A DNA stretch of 64,000 bases, taken from positions 1,389,253 to 1,453,252 of the forward strand of contig CANXME010000202.1 of assembly GCA_948144175.1 (NCBI GenBank), in the 5' to 3' direction. Position numbers and translations under genes: made by a program. This DNA is from Closterium sp. NIES-65. Its lineage: Eukaryota > Streptophyta > Zygnematophyceae > Desmidiales > Closteriaceae. Below, piece after piece: positions 1 through 10,315 of the stretch. The notes under the pieces were generated by a model that saw nothing but the letters and a program-made list of their open reading frames with translations, ran no database searches and was not told where the DNA came from. How positions within the stretch are numbered: position 1 is the first letter of the stretch; each line of letters starts with the position of its first letter.

Positions 1-79
1 CAGCAACACAGCAGCACAGCGGCTGCGCCGGTCCAGGAGCAGCAGCAGCCCCACAGGAGCAGGAGCTCGGCACCTCAGG

Positions 80-830
80 TTGCTCGGGCGACTCGGGCGG
101 CTCGGGCGGTTCGGGCGGCTCGGGCGGCTCGGGCGGCTCGGGCGGCTCGTGCGGCTCGGGCGGCGCACGGGTGACTGCACGAGCGGCCGGGGCGGGTCAC
201 GGGCGGCGCGCGGGCGGCTCACGGGCGGCTGGGGTGGCTCACGGGCGGTTGCACGGGCGGCTGGGGCGGCTTGCGGGCGGCTGCACTGGCGGCTGGGCGG
301 CTCGCGGACTGCTCGCGGGCGTCTTGCGGACTGTGCACGGGCGGCGCGGGCGGCGCACGGGTGGGTGGGTGGCTCGCGGACGGGCGGCACACGGGCGGGC
401 GGCGCACGGGCGGGCGGCTCACGGACGGGCGGCGCACGGGCGGCGCCAGCGGCTCATGGGCGGGCTGGCGGCGCACGGGGCGGGCGGCTCACGGGCGGCG
501 CCGGCTCACGGTCGGGCGGCGTGCAGGCAGCGGCTCACGGGCAGGCCGCGGGCGGCTCACGGGCAGGCCGCGGGCGGCTCACGGGCGCTAGGGCAGGCCG
601 CGGGCGGCTCACGGGCGCTAGGGCAGGCCGCGGGCGGCGGCTCACGGGCAGGCCGCGGGCGGCTAACGGGCGCTAGGGCAGGCGCCGGGCGCTAGGGCGT
701 TAGGGCTGGCGCTAGGGCGGGCGCTAGGGCGGGCGCTAGGGCGCTAGGGCGGGCGCAAGGGCGCTAGGGCGGGCGGCGCGCTAAGGCGGCGCTCGGGCCG
801 TTAGGGCAGATCGAAAAAAAAAGTAAGAGC
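80..830 (-). repeat. GC-rich tandem leader of element 0
   Basis: Degenerate 9-15 bp units of the CGGGCGGCT / CACGGGCGG type run through the untranslated leader between PBS and gag. Similar leaders of different unit sequence occur in every Gly-Copia copy. They are open in several frames and create false ORFs. Confidence 0.8.
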
Positions 831-877
831 AAGGGCACGGAGGGCGCTCCGGGCAGAAAAAAATATTTGATGTGGTG

Positions 878-919
878 GGCCCTAAGCACAGTTCCCACGG
901 GGGAACCTGCTCGATACCA
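878..919 (-). promoter_or_regulatory. PBS (one-base-deleted form) and hairpin, element 0
   Basis: The PBS reads TGGTATCGAGC on the minus strand (919-909). It lacks one A relative to TGGTATCAGAGC, the complement of the initiator tRNA-Met 3' end. A GTTCCC / GGGAAC hairpin follows (906-901 with 896-891), then AGGGCCCAC, as in other copies. Confidence 0.7.
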
Positions 920-1050
920 TGAGAAAGTTAGAACGAGAATGAAATGACTATGACGAAGTGAGTACTAATAGGAAACCCTAGTTGGGTTGTACCCCCTATG
1001 GGATACCCCACTATAGCCTACACAAATAAGTAAGCTATAATATTATGACA
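920..1050 (-). repeat. 5' LTR of element 0 (131 bp)
   Basis: The reverse complement begins TGTCATAATATTATAGCTTA and ends ...CTCA next to the PBS. It matches the LTRs at 2046 and 23220 along its length, including the core GGGGTATCCCATAGGGGGTA. It has TG...CA termini. Confidence 0.85.
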
Positions 1051-1905
1051 TACGGTACCCTTTTTGTTCGTACTACCTGTTACAGCGTTACTTACCCATA
1101 TGGTTGGTACTAAGACTAAGTGCATAACTTACCATAATATTTTGTACTAAGTATAAGCACGTACCCAAATAGTTGGTACTAAGTGAAAGTGCGTTACTTA
1201 CTAACTTAATTGGTACTAAGAGTAACTGCGTTACGTTCCGTTGTAGTTGGTACTTAAAGTAAGTGTGTTATTTCACCTTGTAGATAGTACTAAGAGTAAA
1301 TTCGCTACTTATCCTTGTGGTTGGTACTAAGTTGAAGTATTTTACTTTCCCTTACAGTTGATACTAAGCACAAGTGTGTTATCTACCCTCTAATTGATTT
1401 TAAGCAGAAGTCGGTACTTACCCAAATGGTTTGTACTAAGTATAAGAGTGTTACACTTAGACTTTGTACTAAGCGTATGTATGGTACTTAATCTTATAGT
1501 TGGTACTAAGTGTACGTGTGATACTTACCCATTTAGTTGGTACTAATGATAGATGCATTACTTACCCTTGTAGTTGGTGCTTAGTATAAGTGCATTACGT
1601 ACCCTTATAGTTGGTACCATGAATATATACGTTACTTACCCATGCGGTTGGTACTAAGTGTAAGTGCATTGTTTACTCTTGTAGTTGGTACTAAGTCTAC
1701 GTGCGTTACTTACTTTTAGTATTGGTACTAATTTATAGTGCGCTACTTACCCTTGTAGTCGGTACTAAGTGTAAGTGTGTTCCTCTTAATAGAGTAAATG
1801 TATCCTAGTTGGTACTAAATGTATGTGCGTTACTTATCCTAGTAATCAGTGCTAAGAGTATGTGCGTTACGTACCAACGCAGTTGTTATAACGAGTAAGT
1901 GCGAT
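1051..1905. repeat. ~37-bp degenerate satellite, array 1
   Basis: A tandem array with consensus near TTGGTACTAAGTGTAAGTGC followed by GTTACTTACCCTTGTAG. Repeat spacing counted by eye is about 36-38 bp, giving roughly two dozen diverged units. The same monomer recurs at 51839-52410 and 53656-53945. No coding potential is seen. Confidence 0.85.
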
Positions 1906-2045
1906 ACTGCTGGGTGCTATTTAAAATTACATGACGTCATGCCATCTGTTTGCTCGAGTAAGCATGTGCGAATGTATTTGCGGTTGAATGGTATATTCAT
2001 GCGTTTGATTGCTTTATAAAATTTCCCTTGATACGTTCGCAAGTA
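1906..2045. other. Unassigned flank
   Basis: A non-repetitive AT-leaning stretch between satellite array 1 and the LTR of element 1. It holds a 12-bp perfect palindrome CATGACGTCATG at 1930-1941 and no gene that I can see. Confidence 0.5.
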
Positions 2046-2179
2046 TGTCAGAACATTATAGCTTACTTACTTGTGTAGGCTATAGTGGGGTATCCCATAG
2101 GGGGTACAACCCAATTAGGGTTTCATATTTGTACTCACTTCATTCATAGCTGATTCATTCTCTCGTTCTATTCTTCTCA
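2046..2179 (+). repeat. 5' LTR of element 1 (134 bp)
   Basis: It starts TGTCAGAACATTATAGCTTA and ends TTCTTCTCA immediately before the PBS. It is close to the LTRs at 23220-23351 and 28458-28589. Confidence 0.9.
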
Positions 2180-2209
2180 TGGTATCAGAGCAGGTTCCCC
2201 TGTGGGAAC
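2180..2209 (+). promoter_or_regulatory. PBS and adjacent hairpin, element 1
   Basis: TGGTATCAGAGC (2180-2191) is a perfect 12-base match to the initiator tRNA-Met primer site. GTTCCC (2194-2199) and GGGAAC (2204-2209) form a 6-bp stem with a 4-nt loop just downstream. Confidence 0.85.
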
Positions 2210-2289
2210 TGTGCTTAGGGCCCACCACTACTTCGAACTTTTTTTTTCTGCTCGGAGCGCGCTCCAGGCTCTCTCTTCCCTCTCTGAAC

Positions 2290-3140
2290 CGGCCTTTAGC
2301 CGCCCGCGCGCCGCCCTAGCCGCTAGCGGGCCGCCCGTCCAGGCCTCTAGCAGCCCGCGCGCCGCCCTTTGCAGCCCGCGCGCCGCCCTTAGCAGCCCGC
2401 GCGCCGCCCTTAACAGCCCGCGCGTCGCCCTAGAGCCCACGCGCCACCCTACGCAGCCCGCGCGCCGCCCTAGAGCCCGCGCGCCGCCCTACGCAGCCCT
2501 CGTGCCGCCCGCCAGGCCCCAGGCCGTCCACGTGCCGCCCGTGCGCCGCCCTCAGCCGCCCGACGCGCCGCCCGTGAACCGCCCGTGAGCCGCCCGTGAG
2601 CCGCCCGTGAGCCGCCCGTGAGCCGCCGTGAGCCGCCCGTGAGCCGCCGTGAGCCGCCCGCGAGCCGCCCGTCAGCTGCCCGTGCGCCGCCCTCAGCCGC
2701 CCGTGAGCCGCCCGTGCGCCGCCCGTGCGCCGCCCTCAGCCGCCCGACGCGCTGCCCGTGAGCCGCCTGTGCGCCGTCCGTGAGCCGCCCGTGAGCCGCC
2801 CGGCAGCAGCCTGTGAGCCGCCCGTGAGCCGCCCTCCAGCCGCCCGTGAGCCGCCCGTCAGCAGCCCGTGAGCCGCCCGTGCGCCACCCGCGAGCCGCCC
2901 GTGAGCCGCCCGTCACGACGCCCGAGCCGCCCGTGCCACCCGCGTCACCGGAGCCGCCCTAGCCGCCTGCGCAGCTAAGGAGCCGAGCCGCCCGAGCCGC
3001 CCGAGCTGTAGAGCCGCCCGAGTCGCCTGTGCCGCTGAGTGCCCGAGCCGCCCGAGCCGCCCGAGCCGCCCGAGCCGCCCGAGCCGCCCGAGCCACCCGA
3101 GCCGCCCGAGCCGCCCGAGCCACCCGAGCCGCCCGAGCCG
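2290..3140 (+). repeat. GC-rich tandem leader of element 1
   Basis: Units of the GCCGCCCGTGAGCC and GCCGCCCGAGCC type fill the region between PBS and gag. GGTGAG at 3250-3255 lies about 20 nt before the gag ATG. Confidence 0.8.
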
Positions 3141-3271
3141 TTTGAGGAGCCGAGGTACTAGTCCTGTGGGACTGCTGTTGCTCCTGGGCCGGCGGAGTTG
3201 CTGTGTTGCCGTGTTGCTGTGCTGCTGAGCTGCCCGACCCTTCCTGTCTGGTGAGACTGTCGACTGCTGTC

Positions 3272-5299
3272 ATGGCCACCCCTAGTGTCCTCGCTTTTGA
3301 CGCTCAGGGTCGCGCCATTGACTTTGCGATCTGGGTCGACGACCTGCAGCTGTACTTGCAGTGCGATTCGGTAGATGACATTTCTCTCTTTGACTTTGCC
3401 TCTGGCGCTGTTCCTGCCCCTCCTGCTGATGCTGACCCCACTATTCGCTCCAACTGGGCCACAACGCGATGCTGCTGCACGTCTTGCTGTGCGTCGCCAC
3501 CTCCCTTCCTCCGAGCGTGCACACTTTAGTCAGTGCAAGAGTGCTCAGGCCTTGTACGACGCTGTAGTTGCGCGCTACTCCTCCTCTTCCTCTGCCACAC
3601 TGAGCCGCCTCATGTTACCGTACCTCTTCCCTGACCTTGCTGCCTTTCCCACAGTCGCTGACCTCTTTACCCACCTCCGCGCTAGTGACACTCGCTACCG
3701 AGCTGCACTTCCTGCTGACTTCTGCGCCACAAACCCCCCTCCCATGTACGTCACCCTCTACTTTCTAATCACCCGTCTCCCTGAGTCCCTTCGTGTAGTT
3801 AGGGACCAGTTTCTCTCTGTCTGTCCCACCACCCTCACTGTCGACTTCCTCGAGAAGTCCCTGCTAGCGGCCGAGAAGAGCATAGTCGCTGTAGGGGCCT
3901 CTCGTGGTGACCCTCGCACCCCCATCTTTGAGGGGTGTTCTCCTTCCCCCCTGTTACCCTCTGTCGCCTCTGCTGCTGCGGCCGACCTAGTTGGTCTAGA
4001 GTCGGTCGGTGCGGCGTCTGCCCCCAGCGGTAGGCGCCGCTCTGGCAAGGGCAAGGGGGGCAAGGGAGCGGGTGGAGCTAGCGTGGGCGGTGGCGGAGGA
4101 GGTGGGGGTGGTGGGGGGAGTGGGGGTGGCGGTGGAGGTGGTGGCGGGGGTGGAGGTACTAGTGGCGGCAGTGGAGGCGGAGGTGGCGGCGGAGGTGGCG
4201 GCGGAGGTGGCGGTGGGAGCGGCGGAGGCGAGGGTGGCGGTGGCGGCGGTGGAGGCGGGGGCGGGGGTGGCGGTGGTGGAGGTAGTCGGAGTGGCTCGTC
4301 CCAGCGGAGCAGCACTGGGGGTGGTCAGCGCCAGCAACAGCAGCAGCAGCGCTCTCGCGACGTCCTTGCCCCTCAGCAGCTCCGTGAGTGGTACTCGCAG
4401 CGTCAGCGTGGTGGGGCGTTCGGTCCCTGCACCTACGTCCTTCGCACTGGCGACTGCGCGGGTGAGCAGTGTGGGGGCACCCACACCGCCCGCCGCTGCT
4501 TTGCCCGCTTGACTGACGCTTGGCGCCAGCAGTTTCCGGAGGCCTTTGAGATCCCCCGCTGGGGAGAGCTGTCTAGGGCTGGTGTAGGTATCTTTGATCT
4601 TGACTTTGATGCTATCCTTGCTGCCATGTATGCTGTGACTGTTAGTGATGAGGGTGACTGTTACCGGTGTTTCCCACCCGACCCGGGCATTGGTACTGCT
4701 GCTCTAGGTGCCAGTGAGGCCGCTGCTCTAGGTGCCAGTGCGTCTGTGCTCTCAGGTACTGGTGAGTCTCCACTCTCAGGTACTAGTGAGTCTGCACTCT
4801 CAGGTACTGTGTCGGCTTCGGCCTCCCACACCTTCACCCTTGACTCTGGGGCGTCTCGCTCCTTCTTTCGGGACCGCACCACTCTCATGCCGCTTAGTCG
4901 GCCGGTTGCGGTGTCCCTGGCTGACCCCTCTGGGGGTCCTGTCCTGTCTCGTTTCTCCACAGTCCTCCCGTGTCCGGCGGCTCCCTCTGGCACCCTGACT
5001 GGTCTCTACCTCCCCTCGTTCTCTACGAACCTGGTGAGTGGTGCTGACCTACAGGATGCGGGTGTCCACCAGTTCACTCCTGCTCGTCAGCGGGTGACAC
5101 ACTGCACAGAGGCTAGCACAGGTCGCCACCTGGCTACGTTCACACGTCAGCCAGGATCGAGCCTGTACACACTGACCACTGCTTCTCCTCCAGGTGCTGA
5201 GTCTGGTAGGGTCCCCTTGTCAGGTCAGGTGTTTGCTGCAGCGTCCAGGTCGGGTCCTAAGTCTGCCCCCTGTTCGTGTCGCCGTCTGTCTCACGAGAC
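3272..5299 (+). pseudogene. Copia gag-protease, frameshifted and truncated
   Basis: The start ATG at 3272 opens MATPSVLAFDAQGRAIDF, the same N terminus as other copies. A one-base insertion near 3464 (GGGCCACAACGCG versus GGGCCTCACGCG at 24645) shifts the frame, and the rest reads in another frame to the break. Order of parts: capsid-like gag domain, polyglycine tract (about 4081-4290), an LREWY motif (about 4380), the variant zinc knuckle at 4428-4499 (C-X13-C-X3-H-X4-C), then a protease with Asp-Ser-Gly at 4842-4850. Integrase is cut off at about 5299. This is Copia Gag (nucleocapsid) plus aspartic protease, inactive here. Confidence 0.85.
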
Positions 5300-8200
5300 C
5301 AAGGGCAAGACGTATATAGTACCGCGAAGTCTTTGTGCCTCCTTGTCGGCCTCGGGTCCACGACGTACTCTGACTCAGTCGACGAGAGCGTCATGCACAA
5401 GATGCGCTGGCTTGTCCAGGGGACAGCGGCCCCTCCAAATACAAGTACGTAGCTGCTCGAACTCGTACGGTTCTGCTTGTCACCAGCTCTGTCAGCGTCC
5501 ACATAGCCGACCAGGCACAACAACTCTGGTCTACCACCGAACTCCAAGGCCGCGTCACGAGTGTCGGCGAGGTAGGCGAGGCAGCGGTCAACCTCACACC
5601 AGTGCTGGTCACTCCTCACCGTCAGGCCGCTCCCTAGCTTGCTGCATGCGAAGGCGATGTCCGGCCTTGTCATTGTCGCCGCAAACTACGCCGTGCTGAC
5701 CTTATGCCGATACTCCTCTTCCTTGGGTGACTGGGCCTCCTTGTTGTTGAACGTCAGCTCGGCGTAGGCGTCGATGGAGACCGGCGTCTTCAGAATTCGA
5801 CCGCCGTGCTTTTCGTCGATGAAGCGCTGCCACAGCTTGTCGACATAAACCTGCTGGTCGAGCCACAACTTCCTCGTCGTTCGGTCGCGCACGATATCCA
5901 ACCCGAGGTTCTTCTCAACGAGCGAGATCTCGTGCAGCCCAAAGGCAGCCTCCAGTAGCTCCTTCAGCTCTTTCAGCATCGCGATCTTGCTGCTTGTGGC
6001 GAGCAGGTTGTCAACGTAGACGAGCACCCACCATGCCACCCCATTTTCAGCGACCTTGAAGTAGAACCTCGTCGACCTGGCTCTTGCTCCAGCTGGCGCC
6101 GGTCAAGACGGCGTCTAGTGCCAAGTACCACAACATCGGCAATTGTTTCAACGTGTACAAGCTCTTCAGCAGCTTGCCTTCCCGGCTAGTCTCGTCGTTG
6201 TAGTATTTGGGCTGGTAGATATAGAGCACACGGTCCAGCTTGTTCTGCAGGAAGGCGTCATGGTCGAGCTCGGGCATGTCGACCTCGGCCTGCGCGTCGT
6301 CGTTCAGCGTGGTGAAGGCAGTCGAGGGCAAGCAGGCGTGGTAGTTTAGCCACTCTGGGGCCTTCCTAAGGTGGCCTGAACACCACGGTCCTGGTTGGTC
6401 GACCCGGACCTCCACTACGTCGCTATCGGTTGACTCCTCCCCCCGCGGACAGTTCGCCTTCATCGTCGCCGGCCTCACCGTCCTCGTCGGAATGCTGCAC
6501 CAAAGTCGGCGTCGCTGCCGACTTTTCCCCGGTCGTCGGCTCCTTTGCCGACTTCTCCTTTGCCGGCGGCTCCCCTGATGGCTTTACTGCCTACTGCTTC
6601 TCTTTCATCCCCTGAATTCGGCGGCTTGATGTGCTTCAAATCCTATCGATCGCCGGCGATGGCATTGGCCTGCGCCACATGCGACGCCCACCATTGCTCC
6701 CCTCATGGCCGGTGGCCGACGTCGGCGTCGGTTTCTACAGGTCGGCACCGAGGGGTGGGACAGCAGGAACAGGGGGAGGAGTGGAAGGGTGGACGTCCTC
6801 AACGCCTTCTTCATTATGCTTGCCAAACTCGGGGAGCACTGGGAATGTAGTCGTGGAAGAGTCTGTCAGAGTGTTTGCCGACGTCCGCCCTGATGCCGGC
6901 CCTTGCTCCGTTTTCAATACACAGAGCGACATAGTTTCGTAGAAGATCGTCTCCACCATGGAGACAACCTTGTTGGCGGTGAGGTTGAGCACCCCCCAGC
7001 CCTTCCTCTCCGGTGACACACCGAGGTGAAGGCCCCACCGGGCCTGCGGCGCCAACTTTCTGCCACGCTGCTGCCACCCGATATGCGCGCCAGCGTGAGG
7101 TCAGGCTTCTTGCTGGTCAGCAGCTCGTGCGGCGTCATCCCTGCGGCAACACCGACCGCTCAAGGCAGGGCGAGGTGCCACTAGTGTGCTGCACACCCAT
7201 GTGCAGCAGCATCGTCCGCACGGCCTCGATGACCGTGCACATCTCACGCTCTACCATGCCGTTCTGCTACAAGGTGTACGGGCACGGAAGGTCATGGACA
7301 ATGCCGCGATGTGCTCAACGAAGTTGGTGAAAGGCTTCCCGAAAAAATTATCGCCGCGATCAGACAGCAGCACCAGCACCGACTTCTTCGTCTTCCGCTT
7401 CACAAATTTCAGCCACTTCTTGAACACCTGCAGCACGTCGCTCTACAAACGACCGGCTTCACCCACGCATACCGTGTCTTGCAGTGTCCACGCCGGCGTG
7501 CATGAGCCTCGCATGCGACATGTCCAGCATCGACTTTGTCGCTGAGACGGTTGTCTGCAAGGCCACCACCTCTATCGACGCCGACGTCGACTTCGACAAG
7601 CAGGGGCGAAGGTCGGGGTAGAGGACCCGGTCAGTGTAGCGCGCCCGATCAAACACGTCCCTCGCCATCGAGACAAGCAGTGTGTCGTCGCCGCCGTCCT
7701 GCAGCTTAACCCCACTGTCATTCAGTAGGCCGGGTGTTACCAGGTTCGCCAGCACACCTGGGACATAGAGCACATCAAGGATGAGGACCTGTTTTCCGGC
7801 CTCCCCTTTCAATGCGACAGTCCCGCAGCCCTAGACGACTTGTAGTGCCCCAATAAAGCCGCGCACATGCTTCAAGTTGCCGTTCGGCTCCATGTCGACG
7901 AAGGCCTCCTTCGTCCCCATCAGGTGGTGCGAGCAGCCGCTATCGAGCAGAACCACCGTCGGGTTTGCATGCATGGCGGCCGCGACTGCCATGAAGTCCT
8001 TGCCAGCCTCCGGCGCCAGCAAAATAGTCAGCTTAACCAAGCCGACCATCGAGCACGACACATCACGCAGTCCAACAAAGTCGGCATTCTTCGCCAACAA
8101 AGTCCACTTCAACGCCGGCTTCTCCTTGTGCCGCTTGTTGTCTCGACGTTGACGACCGCTGTCTGACCGTCCGCAGTTTCCCTTGTGGTCGTCATCATTG

Positions 8201-8861
8201 GAATTCTCGCGGTTGGGCCAAACGCCTTCGTGGACTACACCAGCTATCTGCCAACTCCAAGTCGGCGTCACCAAGTTGGCCGCTTCTACTCGGCACCCCT
8301 CCTAGCTCGAGGAGGCCTTTAGTTGACCACCAGGTTTAAGTTGGCCGCCGACTTCCCGAGGTTGGCGGCTCGGCAAGTAACCCCGTGCAGGTGGTGCAAC
8401 ACCCAAAATATCAGGGGGTGCAATTCTGCTCCAACCTTGGCAGAGCCATCTCCTTGCTCCCCTTTGTCTCCAACATGGAAGAACTGATCCGCGGTGCGCT
8501 CCATTTTCTTCCCCGCACCGCCTTTGCCTTTCGGGTTGTCGTCGGACGAATCTGCGACCATGTTCGCCGCATTTCAGGTTGCTCCGCACGTCGCCATCCT
8601 GACGGTGATTCTTGGGAGTCCATCTATCAGGTTTTTTATAACACAAGAAACAAGGATGTCCCTCCTTCTCACAATACCAACAGCTCCCTTTCATTTTGCC
8701 ACCAGCACCCAATGTTTCCCCACGTCCAGATCTCGCACCGCGACCCCAATTGGTACCTCCTTGTTGGTCATTGGAGTCATCGTCCTTCTTTGCACTGCAA
8801 CCAGCGCCATGGAAGCCACGTCCTTTGCCACGTTTGCCTCCTTGCATTCCGTAGCCGCCGC
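5300..8861 (-). pseudogene. Copia A gag-pol remnant (gag C-term to RNase H)
   Basis: On the minus strand, in order: a canonical gag zinc knuckle C-W-Y-C-X4-H-X4-C (about 8640-8690), protease LLDSGCSHHL (Asp at 7944-7942), an integrase fragment (about 7250-7460), RT pieces with YVDN in place of YVDD (about 6010), and RNase H ending near SSTESEYV (about 5345-5673). Frameshifts and stops separate all of them, so no product is expected. The RT motif is degenerate in its second Asp. Confidence 0.8.
8857..8861. other. Target site duplication GCCGC (left), element 2
   Basis: GCCGC at 8857-8861 is repeated exactly at 15718-15722, on either side of the TG...CA ends of element 2. This is the 5-bp duplication expected from a Copia integrase. 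Confidence 0.9.
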
Positions 8862-8993
8862 TGTCAAACATTATATATGTTATGCTTGTGTAGGCTACAG
8901 TGGGTTAGCCTATAGGGGGTACACAATTCTAGGGTTTCCTACTTGTACTCATTTCACTGCTAGTTCATTCATTCCTGTTCGCTTATTCTCACA
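8862..8993 (+). repeat. 5' LTR of element 2 (132 bp)
   Basis: It runs from TGTCAAACATTATATATG to TTCTCACA and belongs to the second LTR subfamily, shared with element 6. Confidence 0.93.
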
Positions 8994-9021
8994 TGGTATA
9001 GAGCGGGTCCTTCTACGGACC
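8994..9021 (+). promoter_or_regulatory. PBS (variant) and hairpin, element 2
   Basis: TGGTATAGAGC lacks the C of TGGTATCAGAGC. A hairpin GGTCC (9006-9010) / GGACC (9017-9021) replaces the GTTCCC/GGGAAC stem of other copies with different paired bases. Confidence 0.75.
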
Positions 9022-9089
9022 GTTTTTTTTTGGGCCCACCGAAGCGCCCCCCGAGGCGCGATTTTTTTTAGCGACCCCTCGGGTCGCCA

Positions 9090-9780
9090 TTTCCCCTGCG
9101 GCCCCGCCGCCTTCACTGACGCGGCCCCGCCGCCCTCTCTGACGGGGCCCCGCCGCCGGCCCTTAAGCGGCCCCGTCGCCGGCTCTCACGCGGCCCCGCA
9201 GCCGGCTCTGTCGCGGCCCCGCCCCGGCCTTTACGTGGCCCCGCCGCCTGCTCTCACGTGGCCCCGCCCCGGCTCCTTCGCGGCCCCGCCGCCTGCTCTC
9301 GCGCGGCCCCGCCCCGGCTTCTACGCGGCCCCGCCTCGGCTTTCACGCGGCCCCGCCGACGGCTTTGTCGCGGCCCCGCCCAGGCCCTTACGCGGCCCCG
9401 CAGCCTGCTCTCACGCGTCCCCGCCCCGGCTCCTTCGCGGCCCCGCCGCCTGCTCTCGCGCGGCCCCGCCCCGGCTTCTACGCGGCCCCGCCCCGGCTTT
9501 CACGCGGCCCCGCCGACGGCTCTGTCGCGGCCCCGCCCAGGCCCTTACGCGGCCCCGCCGCCTGCCCCCGTCGCGGCCCCACCCAGTCGCGGCCCCGCCC
9601 CATCCCGGCCCAGCCGCCCCGTCGCGGCCCGGTCGCCTCCTGACGGCCCCGCCGTCCCTTCGTGACGGCCCCGCCGTCCCTTCCTGACGGCCCCGCCGTC
9701 CCCTCCTGACGGCTCCTGCCGTCCCCTTCTACCGGCCCCGCAACTGCACTTGCTGGCCCCGCCGCTGCACCTACCGGCCC
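9090..9780 (+). repeat. GC-rich tandem leader of element 2
   Basis: Repeats of the CGCGGCCCCGCC type lie between PBS and coding region, followed by a C homopolymer near 9785-9803. GGTGAG occurs at 9991-9996. Open frames here are compositional. Confidence 0.8.
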
Positions 9781-10087
9781 CCACCCCCCCCCCCCCCCCC
9801 CCCTTTTTCCCGTCGCCCGTCGCGGCTCCTTCGGGGGCCGAGCAGAGGGGTGGCAGTGAGTGGCCTCCCCTGCTTCTCCTCCTCCTTCATCTCTCACTGC
9901 AGCAGCCGAGCCGCTCACCTGCAGCAGCCGTGCCGCCCAGCCGCCGAGCTGCCGAGCCGCTGAGTCGCCGAGCCTACTCTTCCCACCACTGGTGAGCTCT
10001 TGCCCTGCTAGCACGCTTCGCGTCGCCTGCTTGCCTGCCTGCCTGCCTTTTGGCTTGCCTGGCTGCCTGCCTTCCTGCTGCTAGTCC

Positions 10088-10315
10088 TGCTCCTGCTTCT
10101 ACTTGCGGAGCAAGATGCAGCCCCAGCGACGCCTGCGTGAGTCCCTCACGCCCCAGCAGCTGCGTGAGTGGTACGCTGGTTGGGGCTGTAGGGGTGGCGA
10201 CGCTACTCCTACTACCACTCCTGCTGCTTCTACTTGTGGTGGCGGCCAGATGCAGCTCCCGCGACCCTCTCGCGTGTCTCTCACGCCTCGCCAGCTTCGT
10301 GAGTGGTACGCTCAG
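10088..10315 (+). repeat. Internal ~140-bp tandem duplication in element 2
   Basis: A unit containing CTTCTACTTG...AGATGCAG and an LTPQQLREWY-coding block (start about 10088) recurs about 140 bp downstream with LTPRQLREWY. The polyprotein therefore carries two consecutive LREWY blocks before its zinc knuckle. Confidence 0.7.

Larger units (their letters stand above)
1..1050 (-). mobile_element. Gly-Copia element 0, 5' end only
   Basis: This is the 5' end of a minus-strand short-LTR Copia. Reading right to left there is an LTR (920-1050), a PBS with hairpin, a GC-rich tandem leader and, at 1-80, the reverse complement of the sequence that lies just before gag in the element at 23220. The gag start should lie just left of the window. 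The right flank is TACGG, and the element abuts the ~37-bp satellite array. No coding sequence of this copy lies inside the window. The many open frames in 80-700 come from GC-rich repeats without stops and are not genes. Confidence 0.85.
2046..5299 (+). mobile_element. Gly-Copia element 1, 3'-truncated
   Basis: The copy has a 5' LTR, PBS, GC-rich leader, gag, protease and the first few codons toward integrase. It stops at about 5299 within the conserved CTGTCTCACGAGAC segment, where sequence switches abruptly to the antisense Copia A. RT, RNase H and the 3' LTR are missing. No TSD can be tested because the right end is lost. Confidence 0.85.

Noticed and set aside
80..695. Several overlapping Arg/Gly/Ala-rich ORFs at the left edge
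   Set aside because: They lie in the GC-rich tandem leader of element 0, where stop codons are rare in all frames.
1051..1905. Possible CRISPR array
   Set aside because: The units are contiguous ~37-bp degenerate tandem repeats without unique spacers or constant repeats, in a eukaryotic retroelement context.
3758..4315. Long proline-rich ORFs opposite the gag glycine tract (also 35099-35647 and 55736-56338)
   Set aside because: They are the reverse complement of GGN glycine codons (CCN reads as Pro), with no homology or start context of their own.
8494..9687. A 397-codon plus-strand ORF crossing the left LTR of element 2
   Set aside because: It joins antisense Copia A, an LTR and the repeat leader; a compositional open frame.
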